Shown piece after piece: positions 38,032 through 50,620 of a DNA stretch of 64,000 nt. The stretch covers positions 14,614,310 to 14,678,309 of the forward strand of contig CM068322.1 of the NCBI GenBank assembly GCA_034766995.1, in the 5' to 3' direction. Origin of the DNA: Acanthacorydalis orientalis. Taxonomy: Eukaryota > Arthropoda > Insecta > Megaloptera > Corydalidae. Both the position numbers and the translations under genes were made by a program. A model generated the notes under the pieces. The model had not been told where the DNA came from. It worked only from the letters and a program-made list of their open reading frames with translations, and searched no databases. Positions within the stretch are counted from its first letter, which is position 1. Every line of letters starts with the position of its first letter.

Positions 38032-39212
38032 CGTGCGTTTACTACATTTCAAGCGTGTTCACTAACATCCAGCCGTGCCGATTCTGAAATCTCGCACGAC
38101 CCATCAATTGAAGCAAATGTAAAGTAACAAGTCTCACAGGTTGTTAAGAACATGCACACGCATGCCTATGTTACAACTGTAACATATAAATATATTCTCA
38201 TGTACGAACAACAGACAAAAACACAATGGAGCTTATATAATTATGTTGTACTTATTCGTAGATTTTCTTTGTTAGCTGTGGATAATTACATTCTAGCGTT
38301 ATGGTCCGTCGACCATATAAAAGGAACAGAAAATTAAATGCTTACTAATTAGAGATGAAATTTACATCCAGACTATCGTAACAGTAGCCGAAATATTTTT
38401 CGATGTTATCTTGAACTATTTACATAATTGTTATATATATATATATAAACATTCTGTATAATTTTACCTAAATAAATTTGTATATTTTGTGTAACGTTAC
38501 GACAATATTTTTGAAATGAGAACTGAAACTACAATACATATTTCAAATTTATGATTCTGACTTGAAAGCTATATCAAATAATATGTCTTCTACTTTTTGA
38601 TAAAAATAGTTAGTAATATTAAATTCAACGACACTTTTCAGTATTATTTTTGCGTTCTAATAATCAAAAACTATGTGAATTATTATCATTTTTTAAAATC
38701 AACACATATTTCACAATATACTCTCAACACTGAAACTAAATTTAATTTTACAAATGATTTGTTTCAAAAAAAAATTAGTTATGAAAATTCTATACATATT
38801 TTTCACTGAAAAACTAAATAAAATTAACACTACATAAAAAAAAAGTTAAGTTACAAATAAAACTACACTATCAAACAGAGAAAAGTAAATAGTAGTATTA
38901 TGTCTATTATTCCATTTTTTCGGAATTAGTGTATAATTTAACAATGAAATGTACAAAAGGCTCCACTATATTTTATCAATTTACTTTACTTTAATCACAG
39001 TATCCAATTTTTAAACCGTGAACCACAACAAGTAAAATCATCCTTTTTTAATCATACATCCTGAATAAGTAACACACTGCAGCTTAAAGTTGTTCTGAAC
39101 ATCAATCATATGTATACATGTTGCGTAAGTAATCCATTTTGAATAGTGAACAGGATTAAAACGAACACATTCTACGAAGTCATTGTATGTATACAAGCAC
39201 ATGTATTGATAC
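38032..39212. other. AT-rich DNA, no gene seen
   Basis: The start (38032-38150) is GC-richer and continues the block left of the array. The remaining open frames are short and of random AT-rich composition. Confidence 0.5.
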
Positions 39213-39301
39213 ATGTATGTATGTATGTATGTATATATATATATGTATGTGTATGTGTATATATATATATGTATGTGTATGTGTATATATATATATATAT
39301 A
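39213..39301. repeat. (TATG)n / TA compound repeat
   Basis: TATG units followed by two near-identical tandem copies of a unit of about 28 bases made of GTATGTGTATGTG and a TA run, a higher-order repeat on top of the dinucleotide array. Confidence 0.85.
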
Positions 39302-39765
39302 ATCTTTAGCATGCATTCCGAACAGACACTGAATAAATTTCAAGTATCGAATGAGTTTATACCAAAGTTTGTGCTTTTGATATATCGAACTCCATCATCT
39401 TCGATGTAGTAGTTATACACGAAAGTACGGCACATGTATATGTACAAGTGTATAAGTGCAAGTATGTATGTAAATGTACAACATGTACAAGGTAGGTCAA
39501 CCTATGCTTTTAAGCAGATCTTCATAGCAAACATTTTATAAAGAACTAGACAAGATATGTCAATTCGGTTCGTGTATCAAAAATAAAACGTTGAATTCCA
39601 TTTTTATCAGATTTCACATTGAATGAAAACTGTTAGTCACAATCGTGTCAGTGCAATGAATAAGAAATTTAATTCTCTTTGCGATAAAGAACATCTTATG
39701 AGATCAAAGCTTTTGTGTTTAAATTAAATAATGTGTAATGAAGAATTGGTATTATATACCTTGAC

Positions 39766-39810
<45 letters not shown>

Positions 39811-41162
39811 AAAGGATATATAAAGTTTATTATTGAAATTGTTGTTTATAAACATTAGTATTAATTAAATGCAAGCTCAAAGTTTATTATTACCGAAGAA
39901 TTAGAAGTTTTATTAATTAAGAAATATTATTTATTGTAGGAATGTCTAAGTTCGTAACTCTAATAAAACACCGAGCAAATCAGATATTTTTTATAGATAT
40001 AATTTTGGTATTATGGAAACATTCACCTTAATAAATAAATTTTCGGTCTCCATTTATCATACAGTAATCTGATCAAAATATTAATTAATTGATTATTGAT
40101 CATTTCAGTAATTACTTATATGTATCTTAATAGCAGAGTCTTCACCTCAGAACGTTAAGGTAAATATATTACTGACTGATCTCTTTGAAATCATAATTTT
40201 TGTATATTTTTGTCTCGATTATTTTGATTTATTAAAAAATATACATCTTGTTAAGTATACATAAATCGAAGCTTTTAAAGACTAATGAATAGCTCTTGGT
40301 ATATATTTAATAAACATGAATAGTAAAAAAAAGTAATTACTTAAAAACGTTTCTAATATATTTAATATGAAATTAAATTTATAACATATATATATCAAAA
40401 TAAATATACAAAACAGAATATAATAATAGTAAATTACGTTATTTATTTATTAACTTATAATTTCTCGACATGATTTTATAAACTTAAATAGCAAAGCATG
40501 TTAAAATACATGTGTGATATCACTGAATGTAATCTATGACAATATGTTAAGGGACCCTGACGAATGTACTGTTTGAAAAGGAAACCAAATATAAACATTA
40601 CATCTGACTTAATGAAGCTGTCCAACTACGAGTCCAATATTTTAAAGGGCCCAGAGTGTATAGAAACCGTTTCGAATCATATAACAATAGATGACAACTG
40701 TCTATTCCAGAATCCTGTACTGTAACATAAACTCAAACAGTTAACATCCATCGTTATAATGCAGTGCAGGAAGCCGAAATTCCTGCGTCGTTGTCGTTTT
40801 AGTTTGCCAACCCATCCTATTTACACAAGAGCAAGGTTGTCGTTAGCGATGAGATTTCAAACGGCATTTTTTTTACTCCCGGTTAACTTGTTTGTCGTTA
40901 TAATCACGATATTCACTTAGATTGGCGTAACAGCATATCAGCCGTTAGGTTCGTGCGTTGTTTTCAGGTATATATAGTGTCACGGGTTTGAAAGTGGATC
41001 GAATTTAGTAGTAGTAATTAAGAGGATGTTTGAGAATGTCGTTACACGAGATCATTTTTGAAGCTATTTATTTTCACGTTTATTCAACATCAGAAGATAA
41101 GAACTTGATGATTTTGTTTTAGAGATTATAGTAATAAAATACTGAGCTCTTTTATTATTCTA

Positions 41163-41166
<4 letters not shown>
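39302..41166. other. AT-rich DNA with GC-richer island
   Basis: About 40540-41060 is GC-richer unique DNA with no long ORF. It ends with GTATATATAG (40969-40978), which could pass for a TATA box but has no downstream gene. A (TA)n array lies at 39769-39807. Confidence 0.5.

Positions 41167-41208
<42 letters not shown>
41167..41208. repeat. (TA)n microsatellite
   Basis: About 21 TA units. Confidence 0.95.
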
Positions 41209-41209
<1 letters not shown>

Positions 41210-42460
41210 TAATTAGAAAATTTTAATTTAGTTTTATTGTCGGATCATTCATTTTTAATGTTATAAAAGTAACGAGTGATATTCCCTTGTCGTAATGAGG
41301 AAAACAAGCAATAAACTTGAAAGAAAGTAATAAAATATATAATTCGTTTTATATAATAACTGTTTTTATTGTATCGTACACAATTGATACAATAAAAGGA
41401 AAACTCGTTAGAGTATCCGTGATATGTTAATAAAAATAATATTCTCCCGGACGTTTTATAAAACATTCTAATAAACAAATAAAAATTACAAGAATATTTT
41501 TAAATTTTAACTGATAAGATATGAAATAACTTGGAAACCATAATACTTTTTTGCACAAAATACAAAATAATCATTTATGCGATAATAGAAAAATTGTAAC
41601 ACTGACAAATAGTACACCAGGAATATTTATTTTATGATCGGTCAAGTATCATCAGAGCACAAATAAGATAGTTAAACAATTTTAACCATACATCTTTTAT
41701 TTTTTTTTTTTTGATTTTGTGATATTTTTTCTTAATTTCTATTAAGAAAATTAAATATATTTGAAAAAAATTCATATTTTAATTTACAAACATTTAATCA
41801 CCTTCTTTCGCACTAAATTCAATTATAAATATATTTCTATTCAAATTAAATCAAAATTAACATAAATAGAAACTAATTACATTTTCTTTCTACTTGTAAG
41901 ATCACTAAGTAAAAACTTTAAATTATTAATTTTACTTCGGAGATATATTTATTGAAAAATATTTTGTTACTTTGTACCTACAGCACATTTACCATTTGGA
42001 TTGAAAACCTAATGAATACAATCTTATATTAAAAAAATTAACAATAAATAATCACATACAGATTAGCTTCAAAATTGAAAAGTACAATTTCAGAATTAGA
42101 TTAAACTGAAAACTTAAAATTGTAAAACTATATAAATATACCATTTAAAGTAGATAATTCATACATTATATAAAGAATAGTATAAAATATAATTAAAAAA
42201 ATATATCCTTTTTAAATAGTTAAAAGTTACATATATAATAATATTACATATGAACTATCCTTCAAACGTATTTTAACAAATTTATAATTTCATTTTATCA
42301 TAAAATATATGAATATTAAACCCATAACAAAGACTGAAATAAAAACAATAACTAAGTTACAAAATATGTTCGTTTATTTCAATAAAGATTCTAATATTAA
42401 ATTAAAAGTCATCAGAATCAAATTATTCAACAGAACATAACTTTTTAAATAAATGGTATG

Positions 42461-42463
<3 letters not shown>
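41209..42463. other. AT-rich DNA, no gene seen
   Basis: Unique AT-rich sequence; nothing recognised. Confidence 0.55.
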
Positions 42464-42508
<45 letters not shown>

Positions 42509-42739
42509 CCAACAAAATTAATCTAATAAAAAATAATTTCATTTATTAAATTACCTTCGTCGACTAAAACGTACTAACAACTTTAACTAGTGGCTATAAT
42601 TTTATCAGACACGACGTATGAATTTCAGATAATATAATAGACCTGTGACAATGTGCACGGTTGATAAAGGAACAAAGGACCACCTTACAAGCCATCACAC
42701 GCGACCGTCTGTTTTCTGAGACAACTAAAGTTGCACATA

Positions 42740-42789
<50 letters not shown>

Positions 42790-42808
42790 ATATATATATA
42801 TATATACA
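42464..42808. repeat. Two (TA)n arrays
   Basis: (TA)n at 42464-42504 and 42742-42808 (the second with a GTG step), separated by about 240 bases of unique DNA. Confidence 0.9.
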
Positions 42809-43530
42809 CACCTTGAATAGAACTTGGCGTCGTATAAAATTAGCGACGAACACACCATCTAATTACCTTTTGCTTGCTGAAACGTTGTGTGGTCAGAGCG
42901 AGTCAAATGGTCCATGTTACAGCAACAGAAAAGAGAAAAAAGTGTGAAAAAGCTCATCTATCAAAAAAGCGATTTAGAGTTTTCATTACTGAGCCTCTTT
43001 GTTATACGCACCTACACGTGAACTTGTGTGAATGAAGCGACTATGTTACGCGGCTTTTAGACACTAAATACAGGCTGTAAAATAATGGACTTGAAGTTAA
43101 TTTGTTGAGGATTTTGTTTTCCCGTTAGTCTATTGTAGCGAGCGCTGACCGTAAATAAAGGCGAGAAATTTATAACTTGTTTAAGAATAAAGAAATTTAT
43201 TACAGTCTCTGACGACGGTGTGTGTGCCTACTTTAAATATTTCTGTAATTGAAATAGTACTGAATATTAAGTACATAAGGACGGGTATGATAAATGGTTT
43301 GTTAGTATAGAAATAAACATAAACTTTTGCTGTATACTTTTAACTAATTGTATTATTAAGTAATTACTTTTCTTTGTATTTTTAATATTTCAAAGCTGTA
43401 AAACCAATATAATTAATAAAGGAGAAATTTATTATTTAGTAGCTAAAAAATATTTTTTAAATTGAAAATTAAACGAAAATTAATTCACAAAAATAGGTTT
43501 TAATAATTAACAGAAAATAAAATTAAACAA

Positions 43531-43599
<69 letters not shown>

Positions 43600-43995
43600 G
43601 AAATATAAAATGTATAAAATTTAAATCACTCTCATATAATCTTTTTACAATTGAACAAAAAAAAAATAAGTATAAATACACGTTTATATTTAAATATTAT
43701 AACAGTTTTATTCATTTATATAATAAAAATATAACTCTTTTTTTTCTTGTACATAATGTACATGTACGAAAACAAGTAAATAAATCGCGTTATAATGAAC
43801 ATTAGTGAATTATATTGTTCGATACTTGATATAGACATCATGTGATGGAAAAACATATTCAAAACTAAAATAATGTATTGTGCCATTCAAACTTTCCTGT
43901 ATAAATTATTGAAATTTGAAACTCCTTAAATATTGAATACTTTTATAACTGTCCTGTAAAGTATAATTTTTCAACTTACTCACTTCTTCACAAAT

Positions 43996-44044
<49 letters not shown>

Positions 44045-44205
44045 TTTTATTTTTACAATATAAAACATCATAACCTTCTGCAAGTTAATTTATTTTTAAA
44101 TTATAATTTCATATGAATGCATCAATTTTTTAATAATTAATCATAATAAAATATGTTTATCTATCTATCTATCTATTTATCTATCTATATATATATATAT
44201 TATAT

Positions 44206-44269
<64 letters not shown>

Positions 44270-44779
44270 AAGAGTTAGATAGATAGATTTCTATCAAATC
44301 AAAACATCGAAGACATTCTAATTCGAACTTAATCGTGTCATTGAAAATTAATTTTCAAAGTGTATGCATCAATGTTCTTTTCAATCGAGAGACAGTGAGG
44401 AATGTGTCATTTTTATGTCTCTAGAATATATTTTATTTATTGTTTGACATATTGTCGATAAAAATATTTATTCTGTCAACATTAAAGATTATGGAACTGT
44501 TCGAAAACAACTAGAAATAGATTCTTTCTTAACAAAAAGAAGATCTAATGAAAAAACTGGATAGATACACAAACATAAACGTTCATATCTCTAAACAGAC
44601 TCTCGACAATATTTACATTCAATTTTATCTTCGTATTTCACAGAACGTCACGTTTCAAATATCATACGAACAAGTATTTAATCATTGAAATGCATAGATT
44701 TTTAAAAGAATAGGAATACAGTAATAGAATGGTGTTTGATTAATAAAGATTTTTCATATATACATCGGTATATACATAC

Positions 44780-44812
<33 letters not shown>

Positions 44813-45093
44813 ATATTTTGAATGTTTTCATAGATTATCTTTTTTTATTAAAATAGTATAAAAATAAAAATTGAACATATAAATTCTAATAGCATCGGTG
44901 TTTTCATTTGTGAGAAATTTATTAACATATAAGTTAAGTAATTTACTAGAATCTATAGTGTTAAATAGTCAAAAAACATGTGTTTTAATTAAATAACGAA
45001 AGAAAACAATATTTTAATATATTAACTCCAAAATCATTATTAATATTATATAAGTAAATCTTCAATTTTATCAAATTTTATATTGTGTTACGA
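42809..45093. other. Unique DNA and microsatellites, no gene seen
   Basis: A GC-richer block at about 42810-43220 has no coding pattern. Arrays: (TA)n at 43533-43594 and 44000-44040; (CTAT)n(TA)n(GA)n(GATA)n at 44159-44286; (CATA)n(TA)n at 44769-44812. Confidence 0.5.
44159..44286. repeat. (CTAT)n(TA)n(GA)n(GATA)n compound array
   Basis: Tetranucleotide CTAT repeats, an interrupted TA block, then GA repeats with AAAG interruptions, ending in AGATAGATAG. The outer CTAT and GATA parts are complementary, so the array can fold back on itself. Confidence 0.9.
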
Positions 45094-45344
45094 TTAACCC
45101 CTTGACATACAAAGACGTCTCTGATACGTCATGCATTTCTTATGCCATTGTAAACATTGACGTCTGTGGACGCACGCAGATTTAATTTGCTTTAGTGCAG
45201 CTACAAAGCGAATGTTAGAAAGAAATAATTATATATATATATATATATTCAGTGTTAAATTGTGAGCCATAGAAACGAACCCTGCAACATGTCTGTTTTG
45301 AATTTATACAAAAGTGACAGTGAAAACCAAATGGGCTATTTGAG

Positions 45345-46010
45345 TTAGTTAGTTAATTTTTGGGGATTTAAGGCGCATCAACAACTGAAGTCATTAGCGC
45401 CCGAATACAAATTATAATTTAAAAACACACCCCGTTTGCTCACTTGCGTTCGAATCACCCCTTAATTCGAAACGCTAATGTATGTGTGCCAAACACATGA
45501 GAATGAAACGGACTGTAAAAATATTTGATCATGACTAGCCAATACGTATAAATATAATAAGAAGAAATGAACTCTTGAGGACAGTAAACATTTAAAATAC
45601 TGTGATCTGACATTAGGATTTTTTATATACAGGTTTTTTCGTGAAGAACACTTTAAAATAAACCCGATGGCTTGACATGTATGACGACACAACATGTTAA
45701 AATATATCAAGATTGGAAAACACTAAATCATGCTAAAAAAGTCCAGTCTTCTTTGCGAAAGTCAAAATGCGATTTGCGGCGTCAATGTCGTTCCATAGAA
45801 TTATGGGGATGTCCCTCGACAAACCCAGACGATTCCAAATACTCGCATAACGATCGCATTGTGTTAAAAGGTGTGACATCGTCAGAGCAGTGTCACACAT
45901 TGGCTGGCGTTCCTTTTTTAAGATAAGAGTGAGTCAGTCTGGTATGCCCTATGCGAAGCCTCGTGAGAACGACTTGTTCTCGTCGGTTAGGTCGGACGGA
46001 CGTCTTCCAG
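45345..46010 (-). mobile_element. LINE 3' fragment nested in piggyBac-like MITE
   Basis: A 666-bp insertion flanked by GGCTATTTGAG (45334-45344) and GGCTATTCGAG (46011-46021), an 11-bp target duplication with one mismatch. It lies in the minus orientation: coding remnant first, then a roughly 390-bp 3' UTR ending in TTAACTAACTAA. The 3' UTR carries a GGCGC/GCGCC stem-loop (45372-45401), the kind of 3' structure LINE reverse transcriptases recognise. The domain content fits the I/R1/Jockey group; the exact clade is open. Confidence 0.85.
45733..46009 (-). pseudogene. LINE ORF2 C-terminal zinc-knuckle region
   Basis: The minus-strand reading starts WKTSVRPNRREQVVLTRLRI and continues GHTRLTHSYLKKGTPANV. 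A frameshift leads into MCDTALTMSHLLTQCDRYA, then WNRLGLSRDIPIILWND and a stop after KKTGLF. 'TRLRxGHTxLTHxYLL...C..C...lTvxHiLxxCxxy' is the conserved CCHC-type C-terminus of I/R1/Jockey-like LINE ORF2; one Cys of the knuckle falls at the frameshift. The reverse transcriptase is absent by 5' truncation. Confidence 0.85.
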
Positions 46011-46398
46011 GGCTATTCGAGTGAGGACACATTTTCCTGAACATATACCTTCCATACCAGTAAAAAAAACAACATCCTGAAATGAGATGTCACGTGTGCT
46101 CAAAACAAAAATAGTATAAGAACCGAAACGATTTGGCAGTGTAAAAATGTCAAATACCTCTACATTCACCGAAATGTTTCGAAAAGTTTTATACTCGACT
46201 ATTACACGACTATTGAATAATTGTTTAATTTGTTATTTAATTATTCTTTATTAATTTTGGTTATTAGTATTAAATTATAATATTTAGCAATGTATAAATA
46301 TTCTTTTCTTTTATTTGTTACACAAATGTCAAACTAAAAAATTAATAGTATTTTTAATTCATATCAAAGTTCAATTAATACGTACATCAAAGGGTTAA

Positions 46399-48685
46399 TA
46401 TGAAAGAAATTTTTTTTGGTTTTATTTATTAACATTATTAAGAATTTAAATTAAATATTAACTATACTTCCTATTATCTACTCATAAATTAATTTATTCT
46501 AATGAAATGTGCTTCGATCTTCTTCTTATCTTTAGATATGTAATAATACATTAAAAAACTAAATCATTAATTACATTCATATCTAACGATAATTAATTTT
46601 AAATGATCTCTAAAATATTAATCTAGTCACGAATTTATTTGTAGAACTAAATATTATTAAAAACCATTATATACATATATATATATACATACATATATAT
46701 ATATTCCTTATTCTATTTACAACTTCATTTTCAGTGAATTTTAAGCTAAAAGTTGATAAAATAAGTTCTTAGTGCCAAGATACAATTATAAAGTGCGGTT
46801 ATTCTGTATTTTTTACTCTCTTGAATTTTTTATATATTTTTTTGAATAGTATGTATTTTTTATTTTACAAATAATAATATTAAAATCAATAATCATAATA
46901 AAAATAACATTATTACAAAAATAACGTAACAACCGTTAACATTACTTTTTAAGAAATATGAAATATACACAAATACATAAATAAAAAAATTGTTTAATCA
47001 AAGCTTAAATACAAGTAATAAAATGAAATTATTCATCGACAATAAGAAATGTATATCGGAATTCATTTGAATATCAAAACAAGTATAGTATGAAGGATTG
47101 AGACTATTTGAAAATAAAAGTTGAAAAGTTTATTAATATTTTTTATGAATAATCAAATTACTATAGCCTATTGCATACTATGAATAAAACAAATCAAAGA
47201 AAAACAAAACGATAGAAAAATTAAAATCGAAATACAAGTACTAAAGAAAATGAAAACAGACTAAAGTTTTATTATATTTTTGTGTTCTTTTATCTTTTTT
47301 ATGTGAATAAAGTAGAACGAAAAAATCATACAGAGTTCGAGTTTACATTACTACACAACAAATAAAACTAAAAGAAATGGTTATGAAACTTCAATCCTAT
47401 TTAGATTGGTAATTGAGTAGATTACGCCGTATAAAACATATCTGTGAACGAACAAAACACAAGTAAAAACTGGTTAAGGAATCCGTTGTAAGTTTATTGT
47501 TTTCTTGACTGGAAAAATTTAATTTTCAAAGGAAATAAAATCTCTCTGACACTCGAACACTTCAAAAGAAACAGTCTGTGCAAATCAAAGAAATGTACGG
47601 TACAAAAAATGCTACTACGCTACAATTTAATATTCAAATAATGTTTTTTTAATGTCTTATTAAAAAAGACAAAAGCGTTACGTTTGTTTTTATATTTCTA
47701 TTAAAAAAAGATGTAACATGTTTAAACTTATGTTGCAAAAATTCATAAAAGCGTATTTGCGTATTTGCTAAGTAGATTTATTACCAGAAAAAAAAACACT
47801 TTTATGAAATTACAGAGACTGGGTTTTCCTATAAACAGTCGTACTAATCAAATATATGTGATAATCAAATTATTAAATCTGTATAAACACAACGCTTTCA
47901 AACATTAGAAACTGTATCGTTTCAGTTATTTAATTTAAATTTTATTTTATGGTAAACATAATTACATTTTAAAAAGTACAATTTAGTAATATTTAATTAT
48001 CACATTTATAATAATATTTTTGCAACAAAAAACATTTTTTCTTTATATAAAGACAACTTTAAAAAATAATACATCAAAGAGGGATAAAATACATACTAAA
48101 ATAATTTTGCTTTATTTATTAAAAAAAAAGTGTCTTCTTTTAGGAAACAAACTAATTAAATGTAATATACTTGTAAAAAAAGATATAAAAATTAAAAAAT
48201 CTAATTACTTTACATGTCATAATAATTATTCTCATAATACTTATTTAATAAAAAAATATTTTACCATATTAGCCACCTATTCATTATAAATAAAAAATAT
48301 TAAATTTTTTTGGAATTTTTGAAAGTAAGCACACTAACAAATCATGTTCTAAAAAACTCTTTTTTGGAAACTTAAATTTTATTATAACAAACAAAAATAA
48401 TTTATAAAATGTTTCAAATAGGAAATGTAAGTGAAAATAAATCAATTAGAAATTTATTAACTTATTCAGAGTATTCAAAATTTAAGATATTTGACAACAG
48501 TGCGTAAATAAAACGGACAAACGTGTGCAACTCATGTAGGGATAACAATGTAAACTATTTCAATCTCGTCCTTAAATTATTCCAATATCACTCTGATTTA
48601 TTAGCATACATGTGAAGTTTTAAAATACCTTGAGGCTAACATATTTTCAATAAATCGAACCAGTTACACAGTACTCGTACTAGAT
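46399..48685. other. AT-rich DNA, no gene seen
   Basis: Unique AT-rich sequence with short TA/CATA runs near 46670-46705. The 89-codon frame at 48020-48289 is Lys/Asn/Tyr-rich and probably chance. Confidence 0.55.
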
Positions 48686-49022
48686 CAGTAGTCTTCAAAA
48701 TTTGTCGACTCACAAACCCCTTAAGATTGTAAAAAAAAAATTGTGGAACCCATATCTCGAGAAAAAAAATGTTTAAAAATTATTGATCATGCAGGGTCGT
48801 AATGTGTACACAAAGTACCGTTTAGTACATAATAGGTATAAGTACAGTTAATAATAGGTAATATTAGGTATTTATAGAAATAAAATGAAAAAAAATAAGA
48901 ATTAATTATTTTTAATTTTTAGCGTTTCGGATTTTTTCTTTGAAAATTGTTTCGAATTTTAACTTTGACTTTCGAAACTCTTAAAAACAGGGTTCCGTGA
49001 AGCAACAGTTTAAGGGGCACTG
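48686..49022. mobile_element. hAT-like MITE
   Basis: A 337-bp element. Left end CAGTAGTCTTCAAAATTTGT, then CGACTCACAAACCCC; right end (rc) CAGTGCCCCTTAAACTGTTG, then CTTCACGGAACCC. The two align over about 35 bases, and CAGTG(G)..TCAAA..TCACGGACCCC is a familiar hAT terminus. Flanking octamers TACTAGAT and TTCTAAAT match at 6 of 8 positions, an aged 8-bp duplication. No transposase is encoded. Confidence 0.75.
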
Positions 49023-49093
49023 TTCTAAATGAAAGATTTTATTAGTAATTAATTAATTAAATGCATACTTTTAACTTTACACCATTCATTATA

Positions 49094-50356
49094 ATAGGTT
49101 GGCCTATAAGTAATGTCGGATTTTTTCGTAAGAGATCGTTTCTACCATTTTTGAAGCAAAAGACAATTTATAATCTATAAAATGCATGTATAGTCTAAAA
49201 ACTGAGACTTGAACGTGTAATGTAAAAAAAAATATTATACTTAGTTAATTTTTTTGGGGTTTCTTTTGATTTGAAGATGAACAACGAGACGTATTTTCGT
49301 GCTATTATGCTTTTTTTATTTCCACAAAGGTAAAAATGCAGTACAAACAGCACAAAAGATTCCTGATGTGCATGATGATAGTTCTGTGAATGAAAGAATG
49401 GTGCAAATATATAGTTTAAAAAGTTTCGTGATGGAGATTTGAGTCTTACCGATGATAAACGCTCTAGCAAACTTATCGAGATTGATAACGATCAAATCTC
49501 TTGTCTAATTGAAAATAATCCATGTTATACCACACGAGAGATTACTAAAATGTTAGGAATATCGATATACAGCGCTGAGAACCATTTGCATCAACTTGGT
49601 ATGGTTTTCAGATATGATGATTGAATATCGCACATTTTAACCGAAAGAAATTTAGTCGATCGAATTCCGGCTTGCGATTCATTGTTGAAACGCAATAATA
49701 ATGAACCATTTTTGAAGCGAATTGTTGCTGGGGATGAAACATGGATTTACAATATAATGACACGAAAAAAACATTAGAGTAAACCAGGATTAAACTTGTT
49801 AACTCTCTCAAAGCCGGTTTACACCCCAAGAAAGTGATGTTATATGTATGGTGGGATTGGAAAGCGGTACTGTTTTAAGAATTGCTGCTGTTTAATCAAA
49901 TCATTAATTCCGATAAATACAATTCACAATTGTATAGACTGAAAGAACATCATTAAGGAAAAACGACCAGAATTTACCAGTAGAAAATGAGTAGTTCTCC
50001 ACCAAGATAACGCGAAGCCCATACGCATCTTGACAAACTCGGTAAAAAATGAGAGAGCTCAATGGAATGTTCTTATTCGTCCTCCATATTCACCGGACTT
50101 AGCACCATTAGCTTTTCACTTATTTCGTTCTTTGCAAAATTTCTTTAATGGAAAAATGTTGATTCTTTAAAGGTCTGTGAAATAGATGTTTCGATTTTTT
50201 TTCCGAAAAAGATAACAGTTTCTGTAAGGATGATATTATGAAACTGCCTACAAGATGATAAAAATAATTGACTATAATAGTCAACATATTATTTAACAGT
50301 TTTCTTTATTAAAAAAAATTAACCGAAGAATCCGACATTACTTATTAACCAACCCA

Positions 50357-50357
<1 letters not shown>
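49094..50357 (+). mobile_element. Full-length dead mariner element
   Basis: A 1264-bp element, the normal mariner length, with ends ATAGGTTGGCCTATAAGTAA and (rc) TTGGGTTGGTTAATAAGTAA, flanked by TA at 49092-49093 and 50358-50359. The TIR differs from the other mariners here, so it is a separate lineage, closest in motifs to the mellifera-type group. A (TA)n array starts immediately at the right-hand target site. Confidence 0.9.
49277..50310 (+). pseudogene. mariner DD34D transposase, inactivated
   Basis: The ATG at 49277 gives MNNETYFRAIMLFLF. Fragments then follow in family order: QTAQKIPDVHDDSSVNERMV (HTH1), LIENNPCYTTREITKMLGIS (HTH2), RNNNEPFLKRIVAGDETWIY (first catalytic Asp, codon 49733-49735), KAGLHPKKVMLYVWWDW, LHQDNAKPI (second Asp, broken by a stop before the QDN), PPYSPDLAPLAFHLFRSLQN (third Asp, 50096-50098). 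The last two Asp residues are 29 apart instead of 34, so about five codons are deleted. Several stops and frameshifts, including the loss of the WVPHEL motif after HLHQLGM, make it non-functional. Confidence 0.9.

Positions 50358-50416
<59 letters not shown>
50358..50416. repeat. (TA)n array abutting mariner
   Basis: TA array, with one early ACA step, beginning at the TA target duplication of the mariner. Confidence 0.92.
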
Positions 50417-50418
<2 letters not shown>

Positions 50419-50620
50419 GGTGTAAAAATGAATAAAAATTAAAATAAATTTGTAAAATTTGAAATAAATGTCTATAAAAATTATAAAAAAACAAACAAAA
50501 AAATACTCTTGCAATATCTACCTAATAACGATTTTATTATCAGTTTAAAAAATGGGTAAAAATGCATAGTGACAATTATATCTAGTACGAGTATATAATA
50601 CCAATTATATATATATATAG

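Larger units (their letters stand above)
45098..46394 (+). mobile_element. piggyBac-like MITE, copy 2, split by a LINE
   Basis: Bounded by intact TTAA on both sides (45094-45097 and 46395-46398) with termini CCCCTTGACATAC and (rc) CCCTTTGATGTAC. Without the nested LINE (45345-46010) it is about 620 bp and aligns with 33111-33708. It contains a GC-richer start and the same small N-terminal reading frame, MSVLNLYKSDSENQMGY, interrupted by the LINE within the codons after Gly-Tyr. An internal TA run lies at 45230-45249. Non-autonomous. Confidence 0.88.

Noticed and set aside
45672..45926. 84-codon plus-strand ORF
   Set aside because: It lies antisense to the LINE C-terminal remnant, which has recognisable motifs on the minus strand.
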